Positions 17,802 through 26,632 of a stretch of DNA of 27,500 nt are shown one piece after another; the stretch's first letter is position 1, and the number at the start of each line of letters is the position of its first letter. The notes under the pieces are model-generated. The model did no database searches, had not been told where the DNA came from, and saw only the letters and a program-made list of their open reading frames with translations. Position numbers and translations under genes: made by a program. Origin of the DNA: Adiantum capillus-veneris (taxonomy: Eukaryota; Streptophyta; Polypodiopsida; Polypodiales; Pteridaceae). The DNA lies in assembly GCA_014529385.2 (NCBI GenBank), contig CM043957.1, positions 88,670,881-88,698,380 on the forward strand, in the 5' to 3' direction.

Positions 17802-18579
17802 TTACTCTAATGTAGCATTGTAAGCATTGACAAGGTTCATACTATCCTTAAGTTGTACTCCTTGCATCCATTTAGCATCTTCAAAAGGATAATTTTTGAA
17901 CTTAATAAGATACCGTCGGATTATCGTACCATGTCGTAGTACCTTGTCTTCATGCCGAAGGACAACTTCGGGTTGTAGCACCTCTTCTTGGTCTTCAACT
18001 TCGGGAGGGTCTTCAATAATTGGTTCAGTTGGTGGCTCTCCTTTATAGGGCTGAAGTAGGCTTACATGAAAGGCGTTGTGTATAAGCCAATGGTTGGGCA
18101 ACTTGAGTTGATAAGCCGTCACATTGATGGGCTTCAAGATTTGGAAAGGACCATAGTATCTTTTTGCTAGTTTAGCATAATACTTTTGATGGCCCGTAGG
18201 ATTTTTGCCCGTCGTTTGCCTTAATCGAGCCTTAGGAAACTTGAGTAAGACCCAATCATTTTCTTTGAACATTAAGGCTCTTCTGTGCTTATCAGCAGCA
18301 GCTTTTTGCCTTTGTTGAGAGATGGCTATAGCCTCCCTAATCTTTTGAAAAGATTCTTGTAGGTCACGGCTATACTCATCGGCGGCAAAGATCTTCCCAT
18401 GTACTTTGAGTAGCAAGGGACTTTTAGGTCTTCCCTCTATGATCTCGAAAGGTGCTTTCCCCGTAGAAGTATGTACAGTATTATTGTAGGCATACTCTAC
18501 TAGAGGTAAATACTTTTCCCATTGTGAGCGTTGATCTACTTCGGTAACATAAGTCTTGAGTAGATCGAGTATCGTAAGA
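17802..18579 (-). pseudogene. Gypsy integrase C-terminal part with chromodomain-like tail (separated by copia insertion)
   Basis: The minus-strand frame is open from the target-site duplication at 18575-18579 to the TAA at 17802-17804. It opens with TILDLLKTYVTEVDQRSQWE and LVEYAYNN, the end of the integrase core. Next comes the integrase C-terminal segment (FKENDWVLLKFPKARLRQ, YYGPFQIL, HNAFHVSLLQPY), then an acidic linker and a chromodomain-like tail (RRYLIKFKNYPFEDAKW). In chromoviruses this tail binds chromatin and guides insertion. There is no in-frame ATG at the start of this piece; it is the continuation of the frame at 24034-26632, from which it is separated by 5.4 kb of copia DNA. 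The chromodomain is not canonical in its aromatic cage, so its binding ability is uncertain. Confidence 0.85.
18575..18579. repeat. Target-site duplication TAAGA, left copy
   Basis: TAAGA directly precedes the copia LTR start TGTTAGG and recurs at 24034-24038. Five bases is the usual size for Ty1/copia integration. Confidence 0.9.
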
Positions 18580-18663
18580 TGTTAGGAAATAAGACGTAGC
18601 TAAATAGATAATTGAGTAGATTACTCAATGGAGAGAGACAGATTTATATACACAAGATTATAG

Positions 18664-18712
<49 letters not shown>

Positions 18713-18910
18713 CACGATATACGTGGTTCACCCAATGTGGGCTACGTCCACGGGAAAGCAGCCACTCAATGGATTTAGTACTTCAAAACAAGAAGTAGTT
18801 TACAAAGGGATTATACCCTTAATGGAGCTCCCGCCTTGCTTCACTCTCACCACCTCACACTCACCTTGTTGCATCAACTTCACACTATGAAATGTGTGTA
18901 GAAATGGCCT

Positions 18911-18919
18911 CCTTTTATA
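18911..18919 (-). promoter_or_regulatory. TATA box of the copia 3' LTR
   Basis: Minus strand TATAAAAGG, within CCTATAAAAGGAGGCC. The same sequence is in the other LTR at 23606-23614. Confidence 0.6.
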
Positions 18920-19050
18920 GGCCAAAAGGGTTGCCCTCTCTTATGAGAGACAGCCATGTGTAGCCGCCCTTGTGCGAATAAGTCCAAATTGGACCCTCCA
19001 ATCCGCCCATGTGTGGCCGCCCTTGAGAAGACAAGTCCGCTTTTGAATTC

Positions 19051-19150
19051 GGCCACTGGCCACCGGCCATTGACTTCCGACCACCGGCCACCGGCCATTG
19101 ACTTCCGACCACCGGCCATCGGCCATTGACTACCGGCCACCAGCCAACCG
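19051..19150. repeat. CCACCGGCCATTGACTTCCGA minisatellite in the copia 3' LTR
   Basis: About three units of roughly 28 bp, each with CCATTGACT. The other LTR has a single unit at about 23744-23790, which accounts for most of the LTR length difference. Confidence 0.8.
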
Positions 19151-19215
19151 ATCGGTTGTTTTCGACCACTTTCCGGCCGCCGTCCGGCCATAATATTCCA
19201 GCGAAAAAAAAAAGT

Positions 19216-19237
19216 CTCGGGGGCCTCCGCCCCCGAG
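19216..19237. repeat. GC-rich hairpin in the copia LTR
   Basis: CTCGGGGGC (19216-19224) pairs perfectly with GCCCCCGAG (19229-19237) around CTCC. The equivalent in the other LTR has one mismatch. On the minus strand it lies upstream of the TATA box. Confidence 0.6.
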
Positions 19238-19394
19238 GCCTTTAAAGTTGCCCTTGATTCTTGTCCGTGAAAATTTTGGTTTCCGGTGAGTGATTTTCCT
19301 TCACGCACGATGGCTTCTCCTCATAATGGGGCCTTACAAATGTGCGCTTTTACCACAGAAAATTACAAAGGTAAATCAGGCTCCATACTTAACA

Positions 19395-19409
19395 ATCTCC
19401 CACTTGGAG
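19395..19409 (-). other. Copia polypurine tract
   Basis: On the minus strand CTCCAAGTGGGAGAT directly precedes the 3' LTR start TGTTAAG. This is the typical purine-rich plus-strand priming site of plant copia elements. Confidence 0.8.
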
Positions 19410-19454
19410 ACTGATCTCCAAACCAAACCTGTGACTGCTTTCCATTCTGGCTTC

Positions 19455-20216
19455 TTATCCTTGAATGCCAATTGAAGATGAGCAAAAGCTCAACTTCTCC
19501 TTGTTGACCACCTTTGTAAACATGTCTGCAGGATTTTCACTTGTATGCACCTTTCCTAGCTTTAGTTGTCCCTCTTCCAAAAGAGTGCGTATGAAGTGAT
19601 ATCTCACCTCAATGTGCTTTGTCCTTGAATGAAAGGCTGATTTCTTCGCAAGATGGATAGCGCTTTGGCTATCACTGTACAAGACACAATTGCCTTGTTT
19701 GAATCCAAGCTCTTCTAAGAATCTGTGAAGCCACAGAATTTATTTGCTTGCCTCCGTCATTGCTACATACTCTGCTTCCGTGGTAGAAAGTGAAACCACT
19801 TTCTGCAGCTTTGAAGCCCAGCTTACTGTTGTACCTCCAACCGTGAACACATAGCCAGTAGTGCTCCTTCGAGTATCTTTGTCACCTGCCATATCTGCAT
19901 CAGCATACCCTTCTAGAAAAATATCAGCTCCTCCAAAATACAAAGCATTTGTTGTTGTCCCTTTTAGATACCTAAGTATCCACTTCACAGCTTGCCAATG
20001 CTCTTTACCTGGGTTGTCCATGAACCTACTCACAACTCCCACTGCATGTGCAATGTCTTGCCTTGTCCAGACCATAGCATACATTAGAGAACCTACCACT
20101 GCAGCATATGGAACTTTAGACATATAGGCTATCTCCTCTTGTGTCTTTGGACACATATCCTTCGTTAGTTTAAAATGACCAGCCAAAGGTGTAGAAACTG
20201 GTTTTGCATTTTGCAT
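19455..20216 (-). pseudogene. Copia RNase H region, interrupted by a stop
   Basis: Minus-strand frame with the end of the RT-connection region (KPVSTPLAGHFKLTK, YAAVVGSLMYAMVWTRQDIA) followed by copia-type RNase H: GYADADMAGDKDTRRSTTGY, TTEAEYVAMTEASK, then YSDSQSAIHLAKK and RTKHIEVRYHFIR. RNase H removes the RNA strand during reverse transcription. A TAA at 19740-19742 follows TEASK where the family usually continues. The reading frame goes on without a shift, so this is a single nonsense change. The frame differs from that of the main RT piece, with the shift near 20200-20215. Confidence 0.9.
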
Positions 20217-21271
20217 TGCAAACCTTCTAGTACCTTCTTAATGTAATCTTCTTGAGATAGCTTTATTGTCTTCTTCGTCCTGTCCCTTGATATTTTCATA
20301 CCAAGAATCCTCTTTGCAGCACATAAATCTTTCATTGAAAAAGATTTGGACAGCTCCTCTTTTAGGTCTTTGATGTCCTGCATGTTAGCACTTGCAATCA
20401 ACATGTCATCAACATACAACATTAGGATGATGAATTTCCCATCTCCCAAATTCTCCGTGTAGACGCAGTGATCCGAGTTGCATCTTCTGAATCCATGATC
20501 CAACATCCATCGATCAAACTTCAAGTACCATTGTCTTGATGCTTGCTTTAAACCATACAAGCTCTTCTTTAATCTGCAAACCATTTTCTCCTTACCTTTT
20601 ACTTCATACCCCTTTGGTTGAAGCATGTAGATTTCCTTCTCTAAGTCACCGTGAGGGAATGCCGTATTTACATCCATTTGCTCGAGATTTAGATCATGAG
20701 TAGCCACAAGGCTTAAGACAAGGCTAATTGAGTTCATTTTTACAACAGGAGAAAATATTTCATTGAAGTCAATACCTTTATTTTGAGAAAAACCTTTTAC
20801 CACAAGCCTAAACTTGTACCTTTTCTTCCCACCTTCTTCCTTTAGCTTGTACACCCATTTGTTTTGAAGTGCCCGCTTACCTTTAGGCAACTCAACCAAC
20901 TCCCATGTTTGGTTGCGATGTAGTGAGTCCATCTCCACTTGCATGCTCTTCGTCCATTCTTCTTTGGATTCATGTTGCATAGCTTCTTCATATGATTCCG
21001 GTTCTCCAGAATCTGAGATCAAGAGATGGTTGAAGGAAGGAACAAACCTTTCTGGAGGTCTACTTGCTCTTGTAGATCTTCGGGGAATAGGTTGAGGCTC
21101 CTCATTTGGTTGACGTTGTTGCACATTGTCACCGTTTGCAGTCCTTGAGTCTTCACCGTCCTCAAGCTCCATGTACTCATCACCTGTTTCTTTTGTTTGT
21201 TTTCTTTCCAAGTAATCTTTGTACATATCCTTCTCCATAGCCAATGAAGAAACACTTTTTGGACTTTTCAT
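20165..21271 (-). pseudogene. Copia reverse transcriptase (RVT_2 type)
   Basis: The open minus-strand frame encodes the variable linker with RRSTRASRPPERFVPS, then the RT core: TWELVELPKGKRALQNKWVY, KFRLVVKGFSQNKGIDFNEI, MDVNTAFPHGDLEKEIYM (catalytic Asp), CRLKKSLYGLKQASRQWY and the active-site YVDDMLIA, then LGMKISRD. The catalytic residues are present, so the domain itself looks preserved. It is out of frame with the integrase upstream (shift near 21245) and with the RNase H part downstream (shift near 20200-20215). It would synthesise cDNA from the element's RNA in a complete polyprotein. Confidence 0.92.
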
Positions 21272-22303
21272 CTAACTTTGATCTTAGGCTTCTATCTATG
21301 TGCATGAAAGCCTCACACCCAAACACTTTGAGAAATGCATAATTCACCGGTTTACCTGTCCATGCCTCTTCTGGAACTCCCCCATCCAATGCCGTTGAGG
21401 GTGACCGATTGATTAAGTACACAGACGTACTTACAGCTTCCGCCCAAAGCTCAAGTGGTAGGCCTGCATGTAGCCGCATGCTTCGTGCTCGTTCCATGAT
21501 TGTCCTGTTCATCCTTTCCGAAATCCCATTTTGTTGAGGTGTCTTTGGGGTTGTCCTTTGCCTCCGAATGCCATTGCTAGCACAAAAGCTTTCAAAAGCT
21601 TGGCTGCAATATTCGCCTCCATTGTCGGATCTGAGGCATTTAACCTTGGTACCTGTGTCATTCTCCACAAAGGCTTTCCACCTTTGAAATATGGAAAATA
21701 CATCGGATTTATTCTTCATGACATAAACCCATGTTTTTCTAGTCGCATCGTCTATGAATGTTACATAGTACAATGAGCCACCAAGTGATGGTGTACTTGC
21801 AGGACCCCAACATCAGAATGAACCAACTCAAGTTTTTTATTTTTTCTTTCACAGAACACTAAGTCCACTTCTTTCAAACCTGGTAGAAGCTTCTTTGTTT
21901 GAAGGATTTGCATTCCTTTGGCACTCATGTGCCCAAGTCGGTAGTGCTACACCGCACTGTCAACTTCTGTAGTTGCTGCACAATCTGAAGGTTGCGTGCT
22001 AACAATACACAAGTAAAGTGTACCGACTTTTTCACCCTTGGCAACCACCAAAGATCACTTTGAGATCTTCCACCGTTTGTTTTCGAACGCAATGTTGTGA
22101 CCTTCATCGTCCAATTGTCCTGTAGAGATCAAATTTTTGCGAAGAGAAGGAACATGCCTAACATCTTTAAGCTTCCATTCATTTTCGTGAGCAGTTTTGA
22201 CAGAAACTGCCGACAATCTCACAAGCTTTATCATCTCCCAAGTATACATACCCAAAATTACCTTTGGTGTAGTCTTGGAAATGTTGCTTGTGTGGTGTCG
22301 CAT
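21180..22303 (-). pseudogene. Copia protease end, gag-pre-integrase and integrase, with several lesions
   Basis: From the right on the minus strand: WKLKDVRHVPSLRKNLIS and GQLDDEGHNIAFENKRWKI, then a TGA (22055-22057). The frame continues with VVAKGEKVGTLYLC, a TAG (21947-21949, just before HYRLGHMSAKGM), then LLPGLKEVDLVFCERK. The zinc-binding cysteine pair expected after this is missing, indicating a small internal deletion. A frameshift near 21825 precedes the well-kept integrase core: YYVTFIDDATRKTWVYVMK, CLRSDNGGEY, TPQQNGISERMNRTI and WTGKPVNY, followed by VFGCEAFMHI. The first acidic residue of the catalytic triad lies in LVHSDV just before the shift. Integrase would insert the cDNA; here the protein cannot be made whole. 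Confidence 0.88.
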
Positions 22304-23192
22304 GGAATGAAGCCCCGGAATCTACTATCCAGGAATTAGACACATTGTCTAATGAGAGAATTAGAGCATCTTGCTCTACTTTACCTGCCACATTGGCCTC
22401 CGATGTTGGCTTGTTGTCTTGAGACTCTGTCTCCTTCTTCTTCTTGGACCAGCAATCCTTCTTGACGTGGCCCTTTTTGCCGCAGTTCCAACATTCAAGA
22501 ACTGACTTTGTGCGTGACTTGCTCCGCCTTGAGCGATCACGACCCTTTTGGTTTTTGAACCTCTCCTTAAGCCTTCCTCTTATTTCCACTGATAGTGCAG
22601 CACTTGATGATTCTCTTGTGCTTCTCCTTCGCATTTCCTCGCTTAGGAGAACACCCACAACATCATCAAACTTAAGAGTATTTGTGCCAAAGATAGAATT
22701 ACTTACAGCCATCACAAGGCTGTCCCAACTATCCGGTAGAGATGATAGTATAAGGAGAGCTCGCACTTCGTCATCGAAATTGATTTTCACTGATCGAAGT
22801 TGACTTATGTTTGTGTTAAAGTCATTTAGGTGTTCTGCAACTGAACCATTCTCTGCCATCTTTATATTGAACAAGCGCTTCATAAGAAATACCTTATTGG
22901 ATGCCGATGGTTTCTCGTAGAAGTCGTCAAGTGACTTCATCAAGTTCTCCGTGCTCTTCATCTCCGAAACATTGAAGGCCACTGTTGACGCCAAGCTTAA
23001 CCGTATTGTTCCCAGTGCCTCTCGATCAAGGACAATCCATGCTTCATCTGCCATTGTTGTGGGCTTCTTCGCAAGACCGCCTAGTGGCAAATAGAGGTCC
23101 TTCTGGTAGAGATAGTCTTCAATCTGCATCTTCCAATGTTGGTAGTTTTTGCCGTTGAACTTCTCAATCTTGAGCTTCCCTTCCTCTGCCAT
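22179..23192 (-). pseudogene. Copia Gag with start of protease
   Basis: The ATG at 23192-23190 (MAEEGKLKIEKFNGKNYQHW) lies about 70 bp inside the 5' LTR, right after the primer site, as expected for copia. Gag features follow: WKMQIEDYLYQKDL, SLASTVAFNVSEMKS, SLPDSWDSLVMAVS, a basic stretch, and the zinc knuckle CWNCGKKGHVKKDC (about 22445-22490). The protease active site SWIVDSGASFHAT is at about 22310-22350. The frame then drifts off near 22200 through a frameshift and stops at 22179. Gag forms the particle and binds the RNA; the Gag part itself looks intact. Confidence 0.9.
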
Positions 23193-23251
23193 AACTCCCA
23201 CTCAATTCAAGGAATCCTTTCCTTGAGATAATTTAGCTACGAGTAAACCTT

Positions 23252-23263
23252 GCTCTGATACCA
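23252..23263 (-). other. Primer binding site for initiator tRNA-Met
   Basis: On the minus strand TGGTATCAGAGC lies two bases from the 5' LTR end. This is the classic plant copia primer site, complementary to the 3' end of initiator tRNA-Met. Confidence 0.92.
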
Positions 23264-23265
23264 CA

Positions 23266-23345
23266 TGTTAGGAAATAAGACGTAGCTAAATAGATAATTG
23301 AGTAGATTACTTAATGGAGAGAGACAGATTTATATACACGAGATT

Positions 23346-23408
<63 letters not shown>

Positions 23409-24033
23409 CACGATATACGTGGTTCACCCAATGTGGGCTACGTCCACGGGAAAGCAGCCACTCAATGGATTTAGTACTTCAAAACAAGAAGTAGTTTACA
23501 AAGGGATTATACCCTTAATGGATCTCCGCCTTGCTTCACTCTCACCACCTCACACTCACCTTGTTGCATCAACTTCACACTATGAAATGTGTGTAGAAAT
23601 GGCCTCCTTTTATAGGCCAAAAGGGCTGCCCTCTCTTATGAGAGACAACCATGTGTAGCCGCCCTTGTGCGAATAAGTCCAAATTGGACCCTCCAATCCG
23701 CCCATGTGTGGCCGCCCTTGAGAAGACAAGTCCGCTTTTGAATTCGGCCACCGGCCATTGACTTCCGACCACCGGCCACCGGCCAACCGACCGGTTGTTT
23801 TCGACCACTTTCCGGCCGCTGTCCGGCCATAATATTCCGGCGAAAAAAAAAGTCTCAGGGGGCCTCCGCCCCCGAGGCCTTTAAAGTTGCCCTTGATTCT
23901 TGTCCGTGAAAATTTTGGTTTCCGGTGAGTGATTTTCCTTCACGCACGATGGCTTCTCCTCATAATGGGGCCTTACAAATGTGCGCTTTTACCACAGAAA
24001 ATTACAAGGGTAAATCAGGCTCCATACTTAACA
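23266..24033 (-). repeat. Copia 5' LTR (right copy)
   Basis: 768 bp, the direct copy of 18580-19394. It contains a longer (AG)n run (about 23354-23404), the TATA box at 23606-23614 and one minisatellite unit (about 23744-23790). Confidence 0.95.
23606..23614 (-). promoter_or_regulatory. TATA box of the copia 5' LTR
   Basis: Minus-strand TATAAAAGG. The transcript would start downstream, toward lower coordinates, and run into the primer site and Gag. Confidence 0.65.
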
Positions 24034-24038
24034 TAAGA
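24034..24038. repeat. Target-site duplication TAAGA, right copy
   Basis: Identical to 18575-18579 and directly abuts the copia LTR end CTTAACA. Confidence 0.9.
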
Positions 24039-26632
24039 TTGGCTATCTCACTTTGGCCATCCGTTTGTGGGTGATAGGCGGAAGAGAAATTCAATCTTGT
24101 TCCTAGATTTTCAAAGAGACCTTTCCAGAAATTACTGGTCATTCTAGGATCTCTATCTGACACGATGGATGTGGGTAATCCATGGTGCTTGAAAATCTGA
24201 GATATGAAGAGAGTTGCCATTTGATGTGCCTTAATAGTCTTTTTGACAGGAATAAAATGTGCTTGCTTGCTAAACCTGTCGACTATTGTCCATATTCCTG
24301 TATTCCCATGGATAGACTTGGGTAATCCAAAGATGAAATCCATGGATATACTCTCCGATGGTGAATTTGGAATAGGCAATGGTTGGAGTAATCCAGGTTG
24401 CTTCCCTCTATCATACTTGGTCTTTTGGCATACTACACATTTTGAAACATACTCTTGTATGTCCACTTTCATGGTAGGCCAATAGAAATACGTATCTACT
24501 CCTCGGAGAGTAGGTTGAATACCTCTATGCCCTGCATATGGAGGAGCATGGGATTCATACATAACCTTCTCACGAAGGGAATGGGTAACACATAGCCTAT
24601 TGCCGTGGAGAAGATAACCATCCTGCAAGGTGAATGGTTCCTCTTTCTTCCCCAAAGCAAGGGCTGACATTATGTCTCTAAAGTCAGGGTCAGTAGCATA
24701 CTCATCTATCATAGAGGATAGATCATTGTGAGTAGCTATAGACACCGCATTAACTTTTGGTCGTTGTGAAAGTGCATCGGCAACTTGATTGTGCTTACAA
24801 GCTATGTGAGCAATATGGAAATTAAATTGCGAAAGAAAATTTGCCCACCTCATTTGTTTGTCGGAAAGTTTGGTTTGTGTCATGAAATACTTGAGACTTT
24901 GGTGGTCGGTTCGTATGATAAATGGAGTCCCCAATAGGTAGTGCTTCCATGTGTCTAGGGCATGTAGAACAGCTAAAAGCTCTTTCTCATAAATGCCCAA
25001 GACTCGTTCATCACTATTGAGCCTTCGGCTCTCATATGCTATGGCATGCCCTTCTTGAAGCAAAACCGCTCCAAGGCAATCACCACACGCATCACATTGG
25101 ACCTCAAATGGCTTTGAGAGATCCGGAAGCACAAGGACTGGTTGGGAAGTAAGCTTCTCTTTGAGTTTTTCAAAAGCATTTTGCTCCTTAGCAATCCATA
25201 CAAACTTAACGTTCTTCTTTGTTAAGTTGTGTAGTGGTCCTGCTACTTGAGAGAATTTTGCTATGAAGCGTCTATAGTATGCACACATACCAATAAAGAT
25301 TCTTAGCTCATGTAGATTCCTTGGGTTAGGCCATGATTTTATTACCTCTAACTTTGATGGATCCATACGAATACCATCGTGAGAGATAATATGACCTAGA
25401 TATTGAATCTCTTGAAGGAAGAATTCACTTTTCTTTTGGTTGAGAAAAAGTTTGTTCTCCCTCAAGGCTTGAAAAATCACTTGGAGATGTTTCTTATGTT
25501 CCTCCAAAGACTTGGAGTAGATGATGATATCATCAAAGAACACTCCAGTGAATTTAGGATATGGTCTAAAAATTTTCTCCATGAGATGATTGAAAGTAGC
25601 TGGTGCATTAGTCAAGCCAAAAGGCATGACTAGATATTCATAAAGACCAAATGTTGTGCGAAACGCGGTCTTTAGGATATCTTCATCCACTATCCTTATT
25701 TGATGATAGCCACTCTTAAGGTCAATCCTACTGAAGTAGGTAGAGCCTTGTAGCTTATCAAACACATCTTCTACCCGAGGCACGAGAAATCTGTTTTTGA
25801 TAGTGATATGGTTTAGTGCTCGATAGTCCACACACATATGGTATGTACCATCTTTCTTTTGCACTAAAAGGACTGGAGAACAAAAGGGAGAGGAACTAGG
25901 CCTCACCATCCCTTTGTCTACCAATTCCTGTACTTGCCTCATAATCTCCTCTTGTTGAGCTTGTGAGACTCGATAAGGAGGTTTGTTAGGCGGTGAGCTT
26001 CCTGGAAGGAGCTCAATACGATGGTCATCATCCCCTCGTTTTGGAGGTAGGTCCATAGGGATATCATCGATGAACACATCTTGGAATCCTTTTAGAAAAG
26101 TAGACAAGTCTAACTCTTCTTGATTCCTATCATTTTCATTTGATGAAACATTATTAGCTTTTGGAGACTCTTTGACATAAATCATGTACGCAGAAACTGA
26201 GCTCTTCATTGATTTATCAAAAGAAAGAGGATTTACAAGTGGAATAGTGCGACCACGCTCACTAGCATCTATATACATGTTCTTTCCCCTGTAGGTGAAG
26301 TAAATTCTCCTTTCAGGGAACTTCATGTTGGCAGCCATACGATCAAACCATGGTGCCCCTAGGATAACATCCTGATGTTCGAGAGGAGAGATGAAGAAGT
26401 CTTCTTTGTCGACATAGCTTTGGACATGAAGCCTCAACTTCCCAATCAAGGGAGTAACGGAGGCTTGTTGTCCCTTGAAAGCTGCATCAGCTGTTACTAT
26501 ATCTCCCATCTCAAAAGCTTGAATGCCCAACTTGGTGGCCAACTCTATTGATATGAAGTTGAGAGTAGAGCCAGGGTCAAACAAGATGAAGGCATCATGC
26601 TCTCTTACCTTTCCCCAAGCATAGGAGAGTGA
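24034..26632 (-). pseudogene. Gypsy Pol: protease, reverse transcriptase, RNase H and integrase up to the copia insertion
   Basis: The minus-strand frame is open from just after the TGA at 26635-26633 to the copia insertion. Protease: AFILFDPGSTLNFIS at the start, with Asp in DPGS. RT (about residues 220-400 counted from 26584): CVDYRALNHITIKN, YFSRIDLKSGYHQIRI, MPFGLTNAPATF and the active site FFDDIIIYS. RNase H (about 490-610): FEVQCDACGDCLGAVL, YEKELLAVLHAL and TDHQSLKYF. Integrase (about 670 on): the His-His-Cys-Cys zinc module with YAGHRGIQPTLRG and CVVCQK, then MDFIFGLP, IVSDRDPRM and YHPQTDGQSE carrying the DDE residues. All catalytic residues appear present. The frame runs a few codons into the copia LTR to a stop near 24002; the true continuation is at 18579-17802. 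As sequenced, the protein is interrupted. Confidence 0.92.

Larger units (their letters stand above)
18580..19394 (-). repeat. Copia 3' LTR (left copy)
   Basis: 815 bp, TGTTAGG...CTTAACA, matching 23266-24033 with roughly ten substitutions noticed by eye plus repeat-length changes. It contains an (AG)n run (about 18668-18708), a minus-strand TATA box (18911-18919), a CCGGCC-type minisatellite (about 19051-19150) with three copies of CCATTGACT, and a perfect hairpin (19216-19237). Confidence 0.95.
18580..24033 (-). mobile_element. Ty1/copia retrotransposon, complete ends, defective coding region
   Basis: 5454 bp with LTRs at 18580-19394 and 23266-24033, both TGTTAGG...CTTAACA, and a 5-bp TAAGA target duplication. 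On the minus strand the order is 5' LTR, tRNA-Met primer site (23263-23252), Gag, protease, integrase, RT, RNase H, polypurine tract, 3' LTR. Integrase before RT is the Ty1/copia order. The protein style recalls the plant TNT1-94-like (Tork) group, which is an inference from general resemblance. Several frameshifts, stops and an internal deletion make this copy non-functional by itself. It sits in the integrase domain of the gypsy element and so is younger. Confidence 0.95.

Noticed and set aside
18880-19308. Minus-strand open frame with Gly-Arg-Trp-Pro repeats in the copia LTR
   Set aside because: It is produced by the CCGGCC minisatellite of the LTR, is shortened in the other LTR, and is not a gene.
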